Shown piece by piece: positions 11,285-21,837 of a stretch of 64,000 nucleotides of DNA. Below the pieces are notes generated by a model. It was not told where the DNA came from. It saw only the letters and a list, made by a program, of their open reading frames with translations, and made no database searches. The DNA comes from Symbiodinium natans (lineage: Eukaryota > Sar > Dinophyceae > Suessiales > Symbiodiniaceae). The DNA lies in NCBI GenBank assembly GCA_905221605.1, contig CAJNDS010002666.1, positions 167,501 to 231,500 of the forward strand, written 5' to 3'. Both the position numbers and the translations under genes were made by a program. Position 1 is the stretch's first letter, and every line of letters starts with the position of its first letter.

Positions 11285-12718
11285 GCGAGAAAGATCGCAC
11301 GCGAACGCAAGACTGCTTTGTCTTGAATGCCAGCTAAAGACAAGTTTAGCAAGCCAAGAACACGCGTATCGACGGCGTTTTTTGTTTTCTTGAGTGTTGA
11401 TGCAAACAGTATCGAATAGAAAAAATCTTGTTTGTCTGTGAGTTGATTTGAATTATTATTGACCCCAAATGGGTTCCAAAAGCAGCTCAATTCTGGGCAC
11501 CGAAAACGGGCCCTAGATTTTGGATTTCCTGTGTGAACATACAAGGCCACCCAGGTTGGAGCCTCAAATTGGAACCCAAGTTTAGGAGCCATTTTTGGGC
11601 CCAGTTGCAGCGTTTTTTTCACGCACGGGAAGCCAGATCTGGTTTTCGCAGCTCCTCGTTGCGAGTAAAACAAATAAGCCTCTCAGTCGGTTTCAGTCTA
11701 AGTCTTGTGTCAGTCTTCCCCAAAAATTAGAACAGCAGGCAGCAAGGCGGCAAAGTGTGAACTTGTTTGGAACCGGAACTTTCTCTAACTGTGGAGGTCA
11801 CTGGAGCTTCCCTACCTTTTCGATCAATTTTGCTGCCCCTCATCTTGGGTTTCAGATTCTCCAGGTTTTGGTTGAAGGCAGAAGAGGAGAAAAGAAGGGT
11901 GCAGAGTCAACATCGGTGGAAACTGCAGCTTGGAAAAGTTCAATGCTTTGAAACAAGTGTTTTTAAAAGCCTCTGACAGTGCCGTTTGGACAGAAATCAA
12001 CTGCAGGACGAGACGAGTTCAACCGTGGTGTTGATTCGTTAAGAGCGCGCGCGACGCCCAAGCCAAACCGCTTGAAAATTGCAAAGTGTATTACCAGAAT
12101 GTGAATAAGTGCGAGCGAAGCGAGCGAAACACCAGAGTAAATTCAACAAATTTGACTGATCAAGTGTTGATTTTAAGGGTTTTTTCACATTTTTGGAGAC
12201 TTCAGAAATTTTGAAAATTCGTTGAATGGTGCTGAATCCAGGGAAGAATTGCAACACGCAACCAAAACGAAAGACAAAGAATTGAGGGCACCCAGCCTGA
12301 AAGAAAAGCAGAGTTTCTTCTGCTCAATCTTCTGTCAAAATTTCAGTGTGCCTTGATGTCTGTTTGGCCATTTTGGGAAAAGCAAAGGCAAGAGAACGCA
12401 GTTGAAGCTTTGTCAAAAAATTCGAATGAAATGGAAATCAAGGCTCTTACAAGTCGTTCTGGCCATGATGAGAGGTCAGTGTGATTGTTTTTTTCAATGT
12501 TAGCGCAGGAACTGCAAAAACATTGGTTTTTTCTTTTTGAACTTTGGAGAAACCGATAAAACACTGGAAAAAGCCAGAGTCGTGAAACTTAGACAATTTT
12601 CTTCAGATTTAGCAGCAGATTCAGGCACAGCAACACTTTTTTTTTTCCAGTTCAAATTGCCTTCGCCCGTGTGAACAGAATTTTTCTTTTGCTGTTCAAT
12701 GCTGTTTTTTTGTTGGAA
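11285..12718. other. Interior between the long direct repeats
   Basis: AT-richer interior of 1.43 kb with short frames only (longest about 140 codons, minus strand) and no recognised retroelement protein. The inverted-repeat arm at 12595-12646 lies close to its right end. The absence of pol argues for a non-autonomous element or a simple duplication. Confidence 0.4.
12595..12646 (-). repeat. Inverted-repeat arm (partner at 10059-10107)
   Basis: Reverse complement of the arm at 10059-10107 over about 50 bases, ending in a ten-T run. The two arms could fold into a stem enclosing the first long direct repeat and most of the interior. Confidence 0.85.
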
Positions 12719-13391
12719 TGATCTCTCGGTTAAGTTGCAAGCTTTAGAAAGAAAAAGTTTCGAGAACCGCCCTGAACCAAAACACAAACAGATCGTTCAG
12801 CAAGTGTTTTGGTAAGTTCTGTCAGCCCGGTAAGCTGTCGATTAACCAGAAAGACAGTGAAAAAATTGCAATTGGAACTAAAAAGATATTATAAGAATGT
12901 GCATTTGTGGTTTCGGCTGTTTTTCTGAGTGTGCATGTGCAAGAGTGTTGTGGATGTGTGTGTGAGCATTTGTGGTTCAAAGTGGGTTGGTTTGCGGGTG
13001 CATATCTTTGGCTTTAGTGTGCAGGAAAGTGTCAGTGTGTGGGCAAAGGGTGGTAAGGCATGGAGTCTCAGAAGCACTAAATGAAAAAACAGCAACCTTG
13101 CAGTGGTGTCTGTGTGTGTTTACCTCGTTTTTTTCTCATTGTGAATGGGTGTGTTGTGGTTTCGGCGTTTTGGCAGAGAGTCGTGTGTGTCATGGAGTGT
13201 GGTGTGTGTCATTATGTGGGTGCAAAGTGGCTTCAGTGGGTGGTGTGCGTTTGCGTGTCTGTCGGCTGGGTTCTGCTGGTTATTCAAGTGTGGAAGTGTG
13301 CGGGTGGTGAAAGGTGTGTGGATTTGGAGACACAAAAAGAGGGCAAGAAATCAACTCCAAAAGGTAGGGAAGCCGAAGTGACCTCCACAGT
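12719..13391. repeat. Long direct repeat, copy 2 (LTR-like)
   Basis: Second copy of the repeat at 10617-11284. Similarity stops abruptly at both ends: copy 1 continues GCGAG and copy 2 continues AAGATC after the shared CCTCCACAGT. High identity implies a fairly recent duplication. Confidence 0.85.
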
Positions 13392-13619
13392 AAGATCTAT
13401 TTAAATTAACAGAAATATTTTTAAAGCAGTAGAAGTCTCACAGCCTTGTTCGAATTAAGATAAAACAGGTAAAACATTTTTCTAGAAACTCTTAAGTAAG
13501 GGGTTTGGAAGGAACACTGCCTGCCCCTCATTTGCAAACAGAGTGCTTGTATGATGGGTTTCAAAAACTTACAGACTTTAAGCAAGCTTACATGTCTTTA
13601 AAACGGAAGGAAAGGGGGA

Positions 13620-14095
13620 AGAAGGGGTTTGGGGGGCGGAAGCAACCTTTTTCCAGGTTTTTTAAAGGTCTTCTGGGAAAAACCATGTTTTTCTTTAGAA
13701 AAATGGTTTAAACCAAAAACCATTTGTTCTTCAAAAAACAAAAAAACCCAAAAAAAAACATCTTTTGAAGGCTCCAGCCCCATAGATGTTTTTTTTTTGG
13801 TTTTCTCAAGAAAAAGATGGTTTTTTTGGTTCGAAACATCTTTTTCTCAAGAAAAGAGTGGTTTTGAGTAACCATCCTTTGGAGAACCATCTTTTTCTCA
13901 AGCAACAAAGATGGTTTTCCCAGGGCTCCAGCCCCATGGTTTTTGGAAAAAGATGGTTTTTTTTTGTTTTCTCAAGAAAAAAATGGATTTTTTTGGTTGG
14001 AAACCAAACCATCTTTTTCTTGATGTTTTAAGCAACCATTCTAAAAACCATCTTTTTCTGAAGAAAAGATGGTTTTGCAGAAGACTTCTAATTCT
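13620..14095. repeat. Fold-back block built on AACCATCTTTTTCT / AGAAAAAGATGGTT
   Basis: A short sense motif and its reverse complement alternate many times, giving repeated potential hairpins with stems of about 12-16 bases. Composition is dominated by T and A runs. Phe/Lys-rich frames on both strands are by-products of this. Confidence 0.75.
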
Positions 14096-14149
14096 ATTGC
14101 CTAACCTGGGTAAATTCCGTAAGAAATTAGAGTAAACACCACCTCTTAC

Positions 14150-15115
14150 AGGGTGGAATGGTTTAAATCGATGTGTCCCTGCAGTGCGAGATCCGAAAAG
14201 GGTGCAAATGTTCTAGCCCTGAACGGGGTTAAGGCTTAAATGACCTTTAAACCTTTACACTACAAAGTATGTTAAAGGTGACAAATTAATGACAGACTTA
14301 GGTTTAAATGAACCTTAACCCTGCAGGGTTTAAAAGTTTAAAGTTTATTGTTAATTGCCGTTTTAGGTTTAAATGTCTGATCACCTCCAAAGCTTTAAAT
14401 CTTCCTTCTAGGGTTTTAAAAGTTAAGAGTTTCGGTTAAATTGCAAGTAAGATTTAAATGTCAAAGTAAAGAGGTTGAGGGTTGCGTATGAACCACCGGC
14501 TAAATACCTGAATCTTAAACTTAAACTCTAAACCATTAAATATCTTAAATCTATAAATTTTAAAGTTGAAGACTCAGCGTCAATTGCCGGAATCGGTTAA
14601 TGCCTAACTTAAGTTCGAAATCTAAACCTTAGCCCAACAGAGTTTAAAGATTAAGGATTTAAAATTAATTCAAGTCTAAGATTTACATGCTTAAACCTTA
14701 AAACAAACCTTTAAAATCTTACTTAGAATTTAAATGTTAAGAGCTTGGCTACAGTTTTTTTATGGCCAAAATCTAAACTCTAAGCCTTTAAACCTTGGCC
14801 CTACAGGGTTTAAAGGTTAAGAGTTCAAAAATTAGTTGCAGACTTAGGTCAAATACCTGCATCTGAAACCTGTAACCAGCATAGATTCAAATACCTAAAT
14901 CTTTGCAAAAGTACCGCAAATACCGATAAAACCTATGCTGTCTGGTGATTTTCCGGTAATCGGATTTTTGATTGTATTCCTTAATTCACTCTCTCACACA
15001 CGCGGATGGTTTTTCTTTCTGTTGGCTGTTTAAGACTTAGCCTGCAAAAAAACCCTTAACCTTTAAACCCTGTAGGGTTGAGGTTTCAAGGTTAAGGGTT
15101 TAAGATCAAGGCCCG
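14150..15115. repeat. Degenerate TTTAAACC / CCTTAAAC-rich tract
   Basis: About 950 bases dominated by irregular variants of GGTTTAAA and CCTTAAAC with no constant period. It resembles a heavily decayed telomere-type satellite and leads toward the telomeric tract at 15.66 kb. No frame of useful length is present. Confidence 0.55.
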
Positions 15116-15118
15116 CGG

Positions 15119-15370
15119 TGGGTGGGGGGGGGGGGGGTGACCATATATATATATATGTGTATACTCTAGCATATATGTATATATATATATATATGAGTAA
15201 AAATTATTATTTTATATACACTATACATTACAAACATATATATATGTTATATATATATATACTATGAATATTATATGTGCTATATATACTATATATACAT
15301 ATGAGATATAGGAGTGTCTCTACATATATACATATACTTGCTATATACGCATGTTATATAAAAATATCTG

Positions 15371-15406
<36 letters not shown>

Positions 15407-15415
15407 CATATACTC
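15119..15415. repeat. G-run followed by TA-rich microsatellite
   Basis: A near-pure G run of about 20 bases (15119-15138) is followed by some 270 bases of TATATA-type sequence, ending with a (TA)n run at about 15377-15406. Confidence 0.85.
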
Positions 15416-15423
15416 AAACCTAG

Positions 15424-15472
15424 GACCTACTCCTACTACTACGACTACTATACGAGCACTACTACGACTACG

Positions 15473-15522
<50 letters not shown>

Positions 15523-15535
15523 GACTACTACTCTA
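15424..15535. repeat. (CTA)n trinucleotide array, first
   Basis: Tandem CTA/CGA units, nearly pure between about 15470 and 15522. A second, purer CTA array lies 1.1 kb downstream. Confidence 0.9.
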
Positions 15536-15654
15536 CTCGTCATTTGCAGTAGAGGCCGAAAAATCAACCAAAAAAACTACTCGCGGGCACAGACAATGAA
15601 GGTTTCAGTGTTTGGAAGCGATGTGCTGCTGTACCTAAAGGTTAAACCGTCCCT

Positions 15655-15866
15655 AAGCCTTAAACCCTAAACCCTAAATCCTAAACCCTAAACCCTAAAC
15701 CCTAAAGCCTAAACCCTAAACCGTAAACCCTACAGCCTAAACCATGAACCCTAAACCTTAAACCCTGAATCCTAAACCCTAAACCCTAAACCCCAAACCC
15801 TAAACCCTAAACCCTAAACCCTAAACCCTAAACCCTAAACCCTAAACCCTAAACCCTAAACCCCAT
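15655..15866. repeat. Interstitial telomeric repeat, (CCCTAAA)n
   Basis: About 30 units of CCCTAAA, the complement of the TTTAGGG telomere motif. The first half is degenerate (CCGTAAA, GCCTAAA and similar) and the second half, about 15775-15862, is almost perfect. Known context: dinoflagellate telomeres, like those of plants, use TTTAGGG. Non-telomeric sequence continues for tens of kilobases on both sides, so the tract is internal. Confidence 0.9.
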
Positions 15867-15869
15867 CCC

Positions 15870-16600
15870 TGAAGTCTAAAGGTGTGTGTCGGCAGCATTT
15901 TTTGAACTGCCAGGCGTTCCCCTGCTGCACGGCTTTCGACAGAGAAACATTCACTGCTGCAGCGCTTGAAGCACAGCTTGCAAAAGCAAGTTTGGAGTGT
16001 CACCACACCAAGACTTGCGAAAGACCCACTGGTGAATCCGATTCTTCAGGAGTGGCGAACCGTCTTTACAGCCACCGTCGTCGCGATGGGTGCGATTGGC
16101 CTTCGCATTGATGAATCGTTTCAAAACACCCCAGTCCGAGTCCAGACACTGTGTGCCTGCCAAGGTGCTACAGTTTTTGGGCACCTTGCTGTCGGACAGA
16201 ACTTTGCAGTATTCACGGATTGTGTGGCTGAACGCACTTGAAACCTGTTGCAACAGACGCTTTCTGCCAGGACGTGGCCCCGTCCGCATAAAGACAACTG
16301 CGGTTGCGGGTGGCACGATCCAAGATCTTTGCTTTGCATGATCTCGCAGAAACTCTCATGGCAAAACAAAAGCGAGCATCATGAACACAAACGCTGCCGC
16401 GAGCCAGACGTTCTTTTGCGCCGAAAACAACAAAAATTCCTTCCACCCTAGGCATGTTCGGAAAAAGCGTGGTGGCATCTCAGCGATCGACCTACTAGCC
16501 AGGCGTGGCCGCGTGTCCTCTCCCGGAGGCCAAAACACTGTAAAACACGATGTAATCGGCATGTGCGACGTGGCATGGACGTTATCATCCCCCCCCCCCC
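15870..16600. other. Unassigned sequence between repeat arrays
   Basis: Frames of up to 138 codons on + and 121 on -, all overlapping and without a recognised domain. A C-run sits at about 16591-16600. Confidence 0.3.
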
Positions 16601-16623
16601 CAGAAGGCCTGAGGGCGCGCTTT

Positions 16624-16624
16624 G

Positions 16625-16713
<89 letters not shown>
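16624..16713. repeat. (CTA)n trinucleotide array, second
   Basis: Thirty uninterrupted CTA units (90 bases). The poly-Thr and poly-Leu frames crossing it are repeat translations. Confidence 0.95.
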
Positions 16714-17319
16714 GTTTTATGGAACGCTGAGCGAGCGGGCTCTGCTCATTGCGGGCGATTTGCACCGTCTGAGCACCGAAAATTGGGTTGGAGCTAATGG
16801 TTAGGAGAGGTGAAACTGAATTCAACACTGAAAAGAAAGGTGAGACTTTACAGGATTAGGGATCGGAAAGACAGAGCTAGCTAGCTTGTGTTAGACAAGG
16901 TGTAGCTTAGCGCTCAGATGTGAAAAGGTCTTCTCCCCGTCGTCCTAATGTGTTTCGCTGCGTCCAGCCAACACGCACCGATCTGCAATTGGGTCGTACC
17001 TGTTGGCCGTCGCCCATAGTGTCCATCTAGTGGCATCCCACATGGATCACTTTGCAGAAAGGCAGAGGATCGTAGGAGGATCAGCTGGCTTGGAATAACA
17101 CATTTATGTGGAGCTTCGGGCAGTGGGCTTGCTGCCGGGAAGGCAGCACGCTGATGTCACCTTGGGATGCAGGGAAAGGCGATTCAACTCTTTGCGGTAT
17201 AAGTTCGTTGATGCAGGGTGAGCAGTTTTCCAGCTCTGCGAGTTCCGCTTCGTAGCAAAGGAAGCAGAGCATTGTGCATGCATACCCCAGGGGTTAGAAC
17301 TGCAGTAAGTCCCATCCTT

Positions 17320-17602
17320 ATGTGCGTGTAAGGATGCGCTGCTCCGAGTCTCGTGGACTCGGCCGGCGGTCCACCGGGGTAAACCGCTCAATGCGGCAAT
17401 TCCGGCATCTGCACCTCATGCTTTATTTCAACAGGAACGGTTGAGGCCAGCCACAGTCCCTTCTTCAATGAGTGGGGTTAATGCGCAGTTACCGTTTGGG
17501 ATCTTTGCGCGGCTACTTAGCTTGAACTGCTCCTCTTCTCAAGATGGAGAAAGTTGACATGTAGGCGAGTCCCAATCAGGGAGTAGAGCGCTGATTGTGT
17601 AA
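17320..17602. repeat. Hairpin-bearing dispersed repeat, unit 1
   Basis: Most diverged of three related units (others at about 17832-18187 and 18188-18480). Shared landmarks are a GAGTCTCGTGGAC block, a first hairpin at 17353-17374, a second at 17384-17396 (CCGC / GCGG with a five-base loop), then CCACAGTCCC, a CTTGAACTGCTCCTC-like box and a GAGCGCTGAT end. In the first stem one pair becomes a T-G wobble and pairing is kept. Confidence 0.7.
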
Positions 17603-17831
17603 TGTTGACCTCGTAATAATAAACCCCCCCCCCCCTTCAATCAAACCCCCCCAAATAGAGTAGGGCCCCTTTGAATAAGGATTCCTTTCCTTAGAGCCCC
17701 CCTTCAATCAAACTCCCCCAAAAAAAACCAGCCCCGGCTTGGCGTACTTTATTCCCAGGGCTTGATTATTGCGGCCGGGACCCCTGGCGCACTTTAATAT
17801 CAGGGGGTTCAATAATTCGAGGTTAACATTA
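17603..17831. other. Spacer with C-runs between repeat units
   Basis: Contains runs of C (about 17625-17635 and shorter runs downstream) and a partly repeated segment reading CCCTTCAATCAAACCCCC. No gene. Confidence 0.4.
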
Positions 17832-18187
17832 GACGCTATCGGCTATGACGGCGGTTTTTCCCCCATGGCTGCTTGGAAAGGATGTGCTGCTCAGAGTCTC
17901 GTGGACCCCGCTGGCGGTCCACCAGGGTAAACCACTCAAGGTGGCAATTCTGGTATCCGCACCTGTGTGGATTACGGACGTAAGAACGTTTCAGGCCAGC
18001 CACACATCCCTTGATTGAACCACTACTTGGATTCGGGCGCTCTAACCGAATAGTGTCTGTGTGCGGCTGCTGCATTGCTCGGAGCGACTCCTCCTCACAA
18101 GGAAGGTCCTGGCTCCAATGGTAGCTGTTCATGGAGATAGTTAACATAAAGACAGGTCCCGGCCAGGGAGCAGAGCGCTGATCATGT
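17832..18187. repeat. Hairpin-bearing dispersed repeat, unit 2
   Basis: About 356 bases, directly followed by unit 3. It begins near GCTATCGGCTATGAC and ends near GAGCGCTGATCATG. Hairpin 1 is 17901-17922 (GTGGACC / GGTCCAC, eight-base loop). Hairpin 2 is 17932-17944, where the stem is CCAC / GTGG instead of CCGC / GCGG, a compensatory change. On the minus strand a GGTTCAATC box resembles a Pol III B box, with GGTTAGAGCGC nearby. This is suggestive of a tRNA-derived SINE, but the spacing is too short for a real tRNA. Confidence 0.75.
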
Positions 18188-18480
18188 AGACTCTATCGGC
18201 TATGACTGTGGTGTTTCGACTATGGCTGCATGGAAGGGTGTGCTGCTCAGAGTCTCGTGGACCCCGCTGGCGGTCCACCAGGGTAAACCGCTCGAGGCGG
18301 CTATTCTGGCATCCGCACCTATGTGGATTACTGACATTGGAACATTTTAGGCCAGCCACAGTCCCCTGATTGAACCAGAGCTTGTTGTCGGACGCTTCAG
18401 CCTTTGAGAGTATTTGTACGTCTGCTGTATTGCTCAGAACTGCTCCTCTCCTCAAGAGAGAGTACCGGCACCCGAAGGTG
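18188..18480. repeat. Hairpin-bearing dispersed repeat, unit 3
   Basis: Tandem with unit 2. Hairpin 1 is 18257-18278 and hairpin 2 is 18288-18300 (CCGC, loop TCGAG, GCGG). A third potential stem, ATCCGCAC with ATGTGGAT, follows. On the minus strand the same GGTTCAATC box as in unit 2 is present. Confidence 0.75.
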
Positions 18481-18719
18481 CACTCTTACTGCTTAGAAGT
18501 TTTAGCTGAATGTTGGGCCAGCTTCCAAAGCAAAAGCAGCTTGTCTATGGCTCTGCTTTCCTGGTGAAATTGGTGTGGCACTCGTATTGCTGTAGCGCAG
18601 GCTGTGCCCGCTGAGATGAGCTGCAATGCAGTTCATGTCACGACGGCCTGCCACTGATAGATTTCAGCAACTGCCTTTCCACTGTCTTTGGACCTGAGCG
18701 CTGTGCACCCGCGCGCCTG

Positions 18720-18890
18720 ACAGTCCTACTGGCGTAGCTGCTTGATTGGGACCTTAGACCTGGGCACCTTGCACCTGTGCACCTGACCTGGGAGTCCTGC
18801 CAGCCTGGCTGCTGGATTGAGACCTTGGACATGTGCACCTGGGAGTCCTGCCAGCCTGGCTGCTGGATTGGGACCTTGGGCCTGGGCAGC
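18720..18890. repeat. 51-base minisatellite, about three copies
   Basis: The segment CCTGGGAGTCCTGCCAGCC recurs with a 51-base period at 18787 and 18838. A diverged copy precedes it near 18722. Both strands stay open, but the frames are repeat products. Confidence 0.8.
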
Positions 18891-18894
18891 TGCA

Positions 18895-19010
18895 CTGTAC
18901 CCCCAAACCCTGAACCCAAAACCCAAAACCCCAAAACCAAAACCCCAAGCCCCAAACCCTAAAAGAAAAACCCCAAGACCCCAGAAACCCCAAAACCTAC
19001 CAAAAAGCTC
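18895..19010. repeat. CCCCAAAAC-type degenerate repeat
   Basis: Irregular tandem units of CCCCAAAA and CCCTAAAA type over about 110 bases. Possibly another decayed telomere-like tract. A separate G-run lies at 19070-19081. Confidence 0.7.
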
Positions 19011-19479
19011 ACAGAGAAGCTGTCTTTGATTCAGCGATCTGCGGTGAGAGGTTATCGAGCGCTGACAGTGGGGGGGGGGGGCAGCAGCTGTGCTGCAATT
19101 CTGGTCGCAGTGCTGGCCAGTTGCGACTAGTGATGCTCAGAGGATAACTGCATCGTCACTTGATGCTTCAGGGAATGTCAAAAACAAGATGTATGAACCA
19201 TGACGGACTTGTCTTTGATCTGAGTCCGTTGCCTTCAGTGATCGCCGGTGGTCATCGGTCGACTGCCACTCCGACGTCGGTGTTGACCTCCAGATAGTGC
19301 GGTAATGGCCGGTGTACGGGGTAGAGCCAATGTGAAAAACACAGGACTGCACGTATGCCCTTTCGGTGCGTATGGAGCCCTCATACAGTACAGGAACGTG
19401 GAGCTCTTGACTGTAGGCCGTGATGGGGAAGTGATTTTTACCCGAACCTGTAAATCTTGCCACGCGTGCGCAGACGTAC

Positions 19480-20275
19480 CATTCACTTTCACTCACACGC
19501 ACAGACTTACCATTCACTTGCACCAATCACTTACTCACTCACGCACCATTCACTTACGCGTCATTCACTCACACGCACAGACGTACCAGTCACATACACC
19601 CTTACTCACTCATGCGTCATTCACTCACGCGCACAGACGTACCATTAGGCGTGGCGCAGGCGTCGTTTGTGCCGACAGGCGCAGCACTTGGGGGACCCGG
19701 GCCGGGCCTGCGGGTGCGTGCACATGGGGGCTCGCTTCGCGTTGGCAGGCGTCGTTTGTGCTGGCAGGAGCAGCGCTTGGGGGCCCTGGACCGGTCGCGC
19801 GCTTCGCGTTGGCAGGCGCGACACAGGTGTCGTTTGTGGTGGCAGGCGCGGCAGTTGGGGGCTTGGGACAGGTCGCGCGCACGCGTGGGGGGCTCGCTTC
19901 GTGTTGACAGGCGCGACGCAGGTGTCACAGGTGCTGGCAGGCGCAGCGCAGGCTGCGGACAGGTCGCACGCGTGCTGGGGGGCTTGCTTCGAGCGGCGTT
20001 TGGGCGCCCGTGGGGGGCTCGCTTCGCGTTGGTAGGCGCCGCGCAGGCCGGACCGGGCGCGCGCGCGCGCGAGCGCGTGCGTGGGGGTTTGTGTTTTTTG
20101 GCTGGCGCGACACAGGTGTCGTTGCGCTGGCAGGCGCAGCACTTGGGGGCTCCGGACCGGGTTCGCGCGCATTGGGGGCTCGCTCCACATGACGTTGGTC
20201 ACTCACACTTATGCGCTCACTCGCTCACTCGCTCACTCGCTCACTCACTCACCCGCTTTCTCCACTCACTCACTC
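19480..20275. repeat. Minisatellite cluster
   Basis: First part (about 19480-19645) is an imperfect repeat around CACTCACACGCACAGACGTACCA. Second part (about 19650-20190) is GC-rich, with 60-100-base units built from TTGGCAGGCGC, GCAGCACTTGGGGGC and GGTCGCGCGC boxes. The end (about 20210-20270) is a CACTCGCT run. Long open frames on all strands result from the GC-rich repeat and carry no domain. Confidence 0.8.
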
Positions 20276-20756
20276 GTATCCACTTATACACTCTTTGCGA
20301 AAAACATAAAATACACATGTGGGGTTATCCGGTCATTTAAAAATTTTGGGTCGAACTTGACATTTTCCTAGGACTTGGTCCATTTTCTTGGTTTTTCCTC
20401 GGGGAACCTCCATTCCCTCTGTATTTTCAGAGTGCAATAGTACCACCGGTTTCTCAGCTGAAATACAAAAACAACGACCGATAAAACCAAAAACTGCACC
20501 GACACCTAATATCCTCCCAGGATTGGGTTTTTGGTGAAAACAACATAGGAAATCCTTTATGTTCTCTATGGTGCCATGCAGAACCTCTATTTTCGCTCTA
20601 GCAAAATCTGTCCATATGAAGCTTGTGTTTTTGGCGTAGGAACTCTTTGATGATGCCATGGAAATCCTGCGTTTCCTCTATATTTCCATAGCAAAATCTT
20701 TGTGTGTGTGTGTCCGAGGAGACGAAGAAGAAAGAGGAGACGAACCTTTTTGAAGC

Positions 20757-21518
20757 GTGCAGGTCTTTGGTGACCCATGTCCTTACTCCACAACACTCCG
20801 GCAGCCCCCAAACCCAGCGCAATGTTGCCCGGAGTTTGCACGGAATTTGAACGGAAATTGCGCGAAGGCTGCGCGAAGGGCGTGGACGTTGCACGGCGCA
20901 GGTCAGCCAAAGCCAAGCCACATCCTTACAAGCCGGCATGTTGGCGTCATTCCTTCCAGGCTTCCGTTTCTGAATCGTGACCCTCCTTACACTTCACAAA
21001 CAAGCTTGTTGCTTGTTGCATGCAACAAACCACTCATTGCAGGGTGCAAGGAATGTAATGACGATTTGCAAGTGCTGGGCAAGTGCACCGTAACCAAATC
21101 AAGCCAAAAACCAAGTTGCTTTCCAAGATCCGGTATGCCTGCGTCATCCCAGCCCACGGTTGTTTGTTGTCTTTGGCCGTTTTTGTGTGACTGCAATAAA
21201 ACACTCGGCAGCCCCCTGATTGTGCCAAGGCCCAGCCAGTGTCCCAACAAAGGCAACTTGAGCAAACTTCGTTGTGTTAAGCACTTGCCTTTCTTCAAAG
21301 CATGTATTGCCCGAAGGCGGTGCTTGTGCCCACATGTTGGCCGGACGGCACAGCTGATTGATCCCGTGTGGTGTGATTCGTTGTTTCAAGCGCGGCTCGA
21401 GGCTTTCCATTTGGGGCTGGAGCCCTCTTGCATTTGTCCGCAGTTCAGCTTCTGTCATGGAGGCCGAACATACGTGTGCTTCAAGATCTGTGTTGGGTGC
21501 ATAATGTTGAAGACGTAA
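20757..21518 (+). CDS. Hypothetical open frame of 253 codons
   Basis: One of the longest non-repeat frames before the Rieske array, on the same strand as all supported genes. The predicted product is Cys-rich and has no signal peptide, helix pattern or domain that I recognise. Base composition is not strikingly different from nearby introns, and a minus-strand frame of 129 codons overlaps its 3' half. It could be chance, or an exon with retained intron sequence. No function is assigned. Confidence 0.2.
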   Translation: MQVFGDPCPYSTTLRQPPNPAQCCPEFARNLNGNCAKAARRAWTLHGAGQPKPSHILTSRHVGVIPSRLPFLNRDPPYTSQTSLLLVACNKPLIAGCKECNDDLQVLGKCTVTKSSQKPSCFPRSGMPASSQPTVVCCLWPFLCDCNKTLGSPLIVPRPSQCPNKGNLSKLRCVKHLPFFKACIARRRCLCPHVGRTAQLIDPVWCDSLFQARLEAFHLGLEPSCICPQFSFCHGGRTYVCFKICVGCIMLKT

Positions 21519-21837
21519 GCTCCGTACAATCATGCTTGTAAATGGAAAGTTTCACTTATGTACTGCGTTGACTGCAAAGTGTACGCGATACGTGTTTTGC
21601 AAATCTTGTAGTGGGGTCAGCCAAAGTTTGAACTCAGTTCGTTGATGAAGTGTCCCATCTTGATCCAGGTTGCTTTCTTGGCACCTACAACGAACGCCGT
21701 GACTCAGGGCTTGTAAGCATGCAAAATGCAGGCAGCGTTTCAAGTGATGTTGCAGCGGTTGGTTTGAAGCTTGTACCATACATGCGTTAGTAACATGTAC
21801 TTGTTGAGGCCTCCAGATTTACCTTGTTGGTGCTCAG

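Noticed and set aside
19612-20340. 242-codon + frame and 185-codon - frame in GC-rich DNA
   Set aside because: They follow the minisatellite units, have no domain, and are open on both strands because of base composition.
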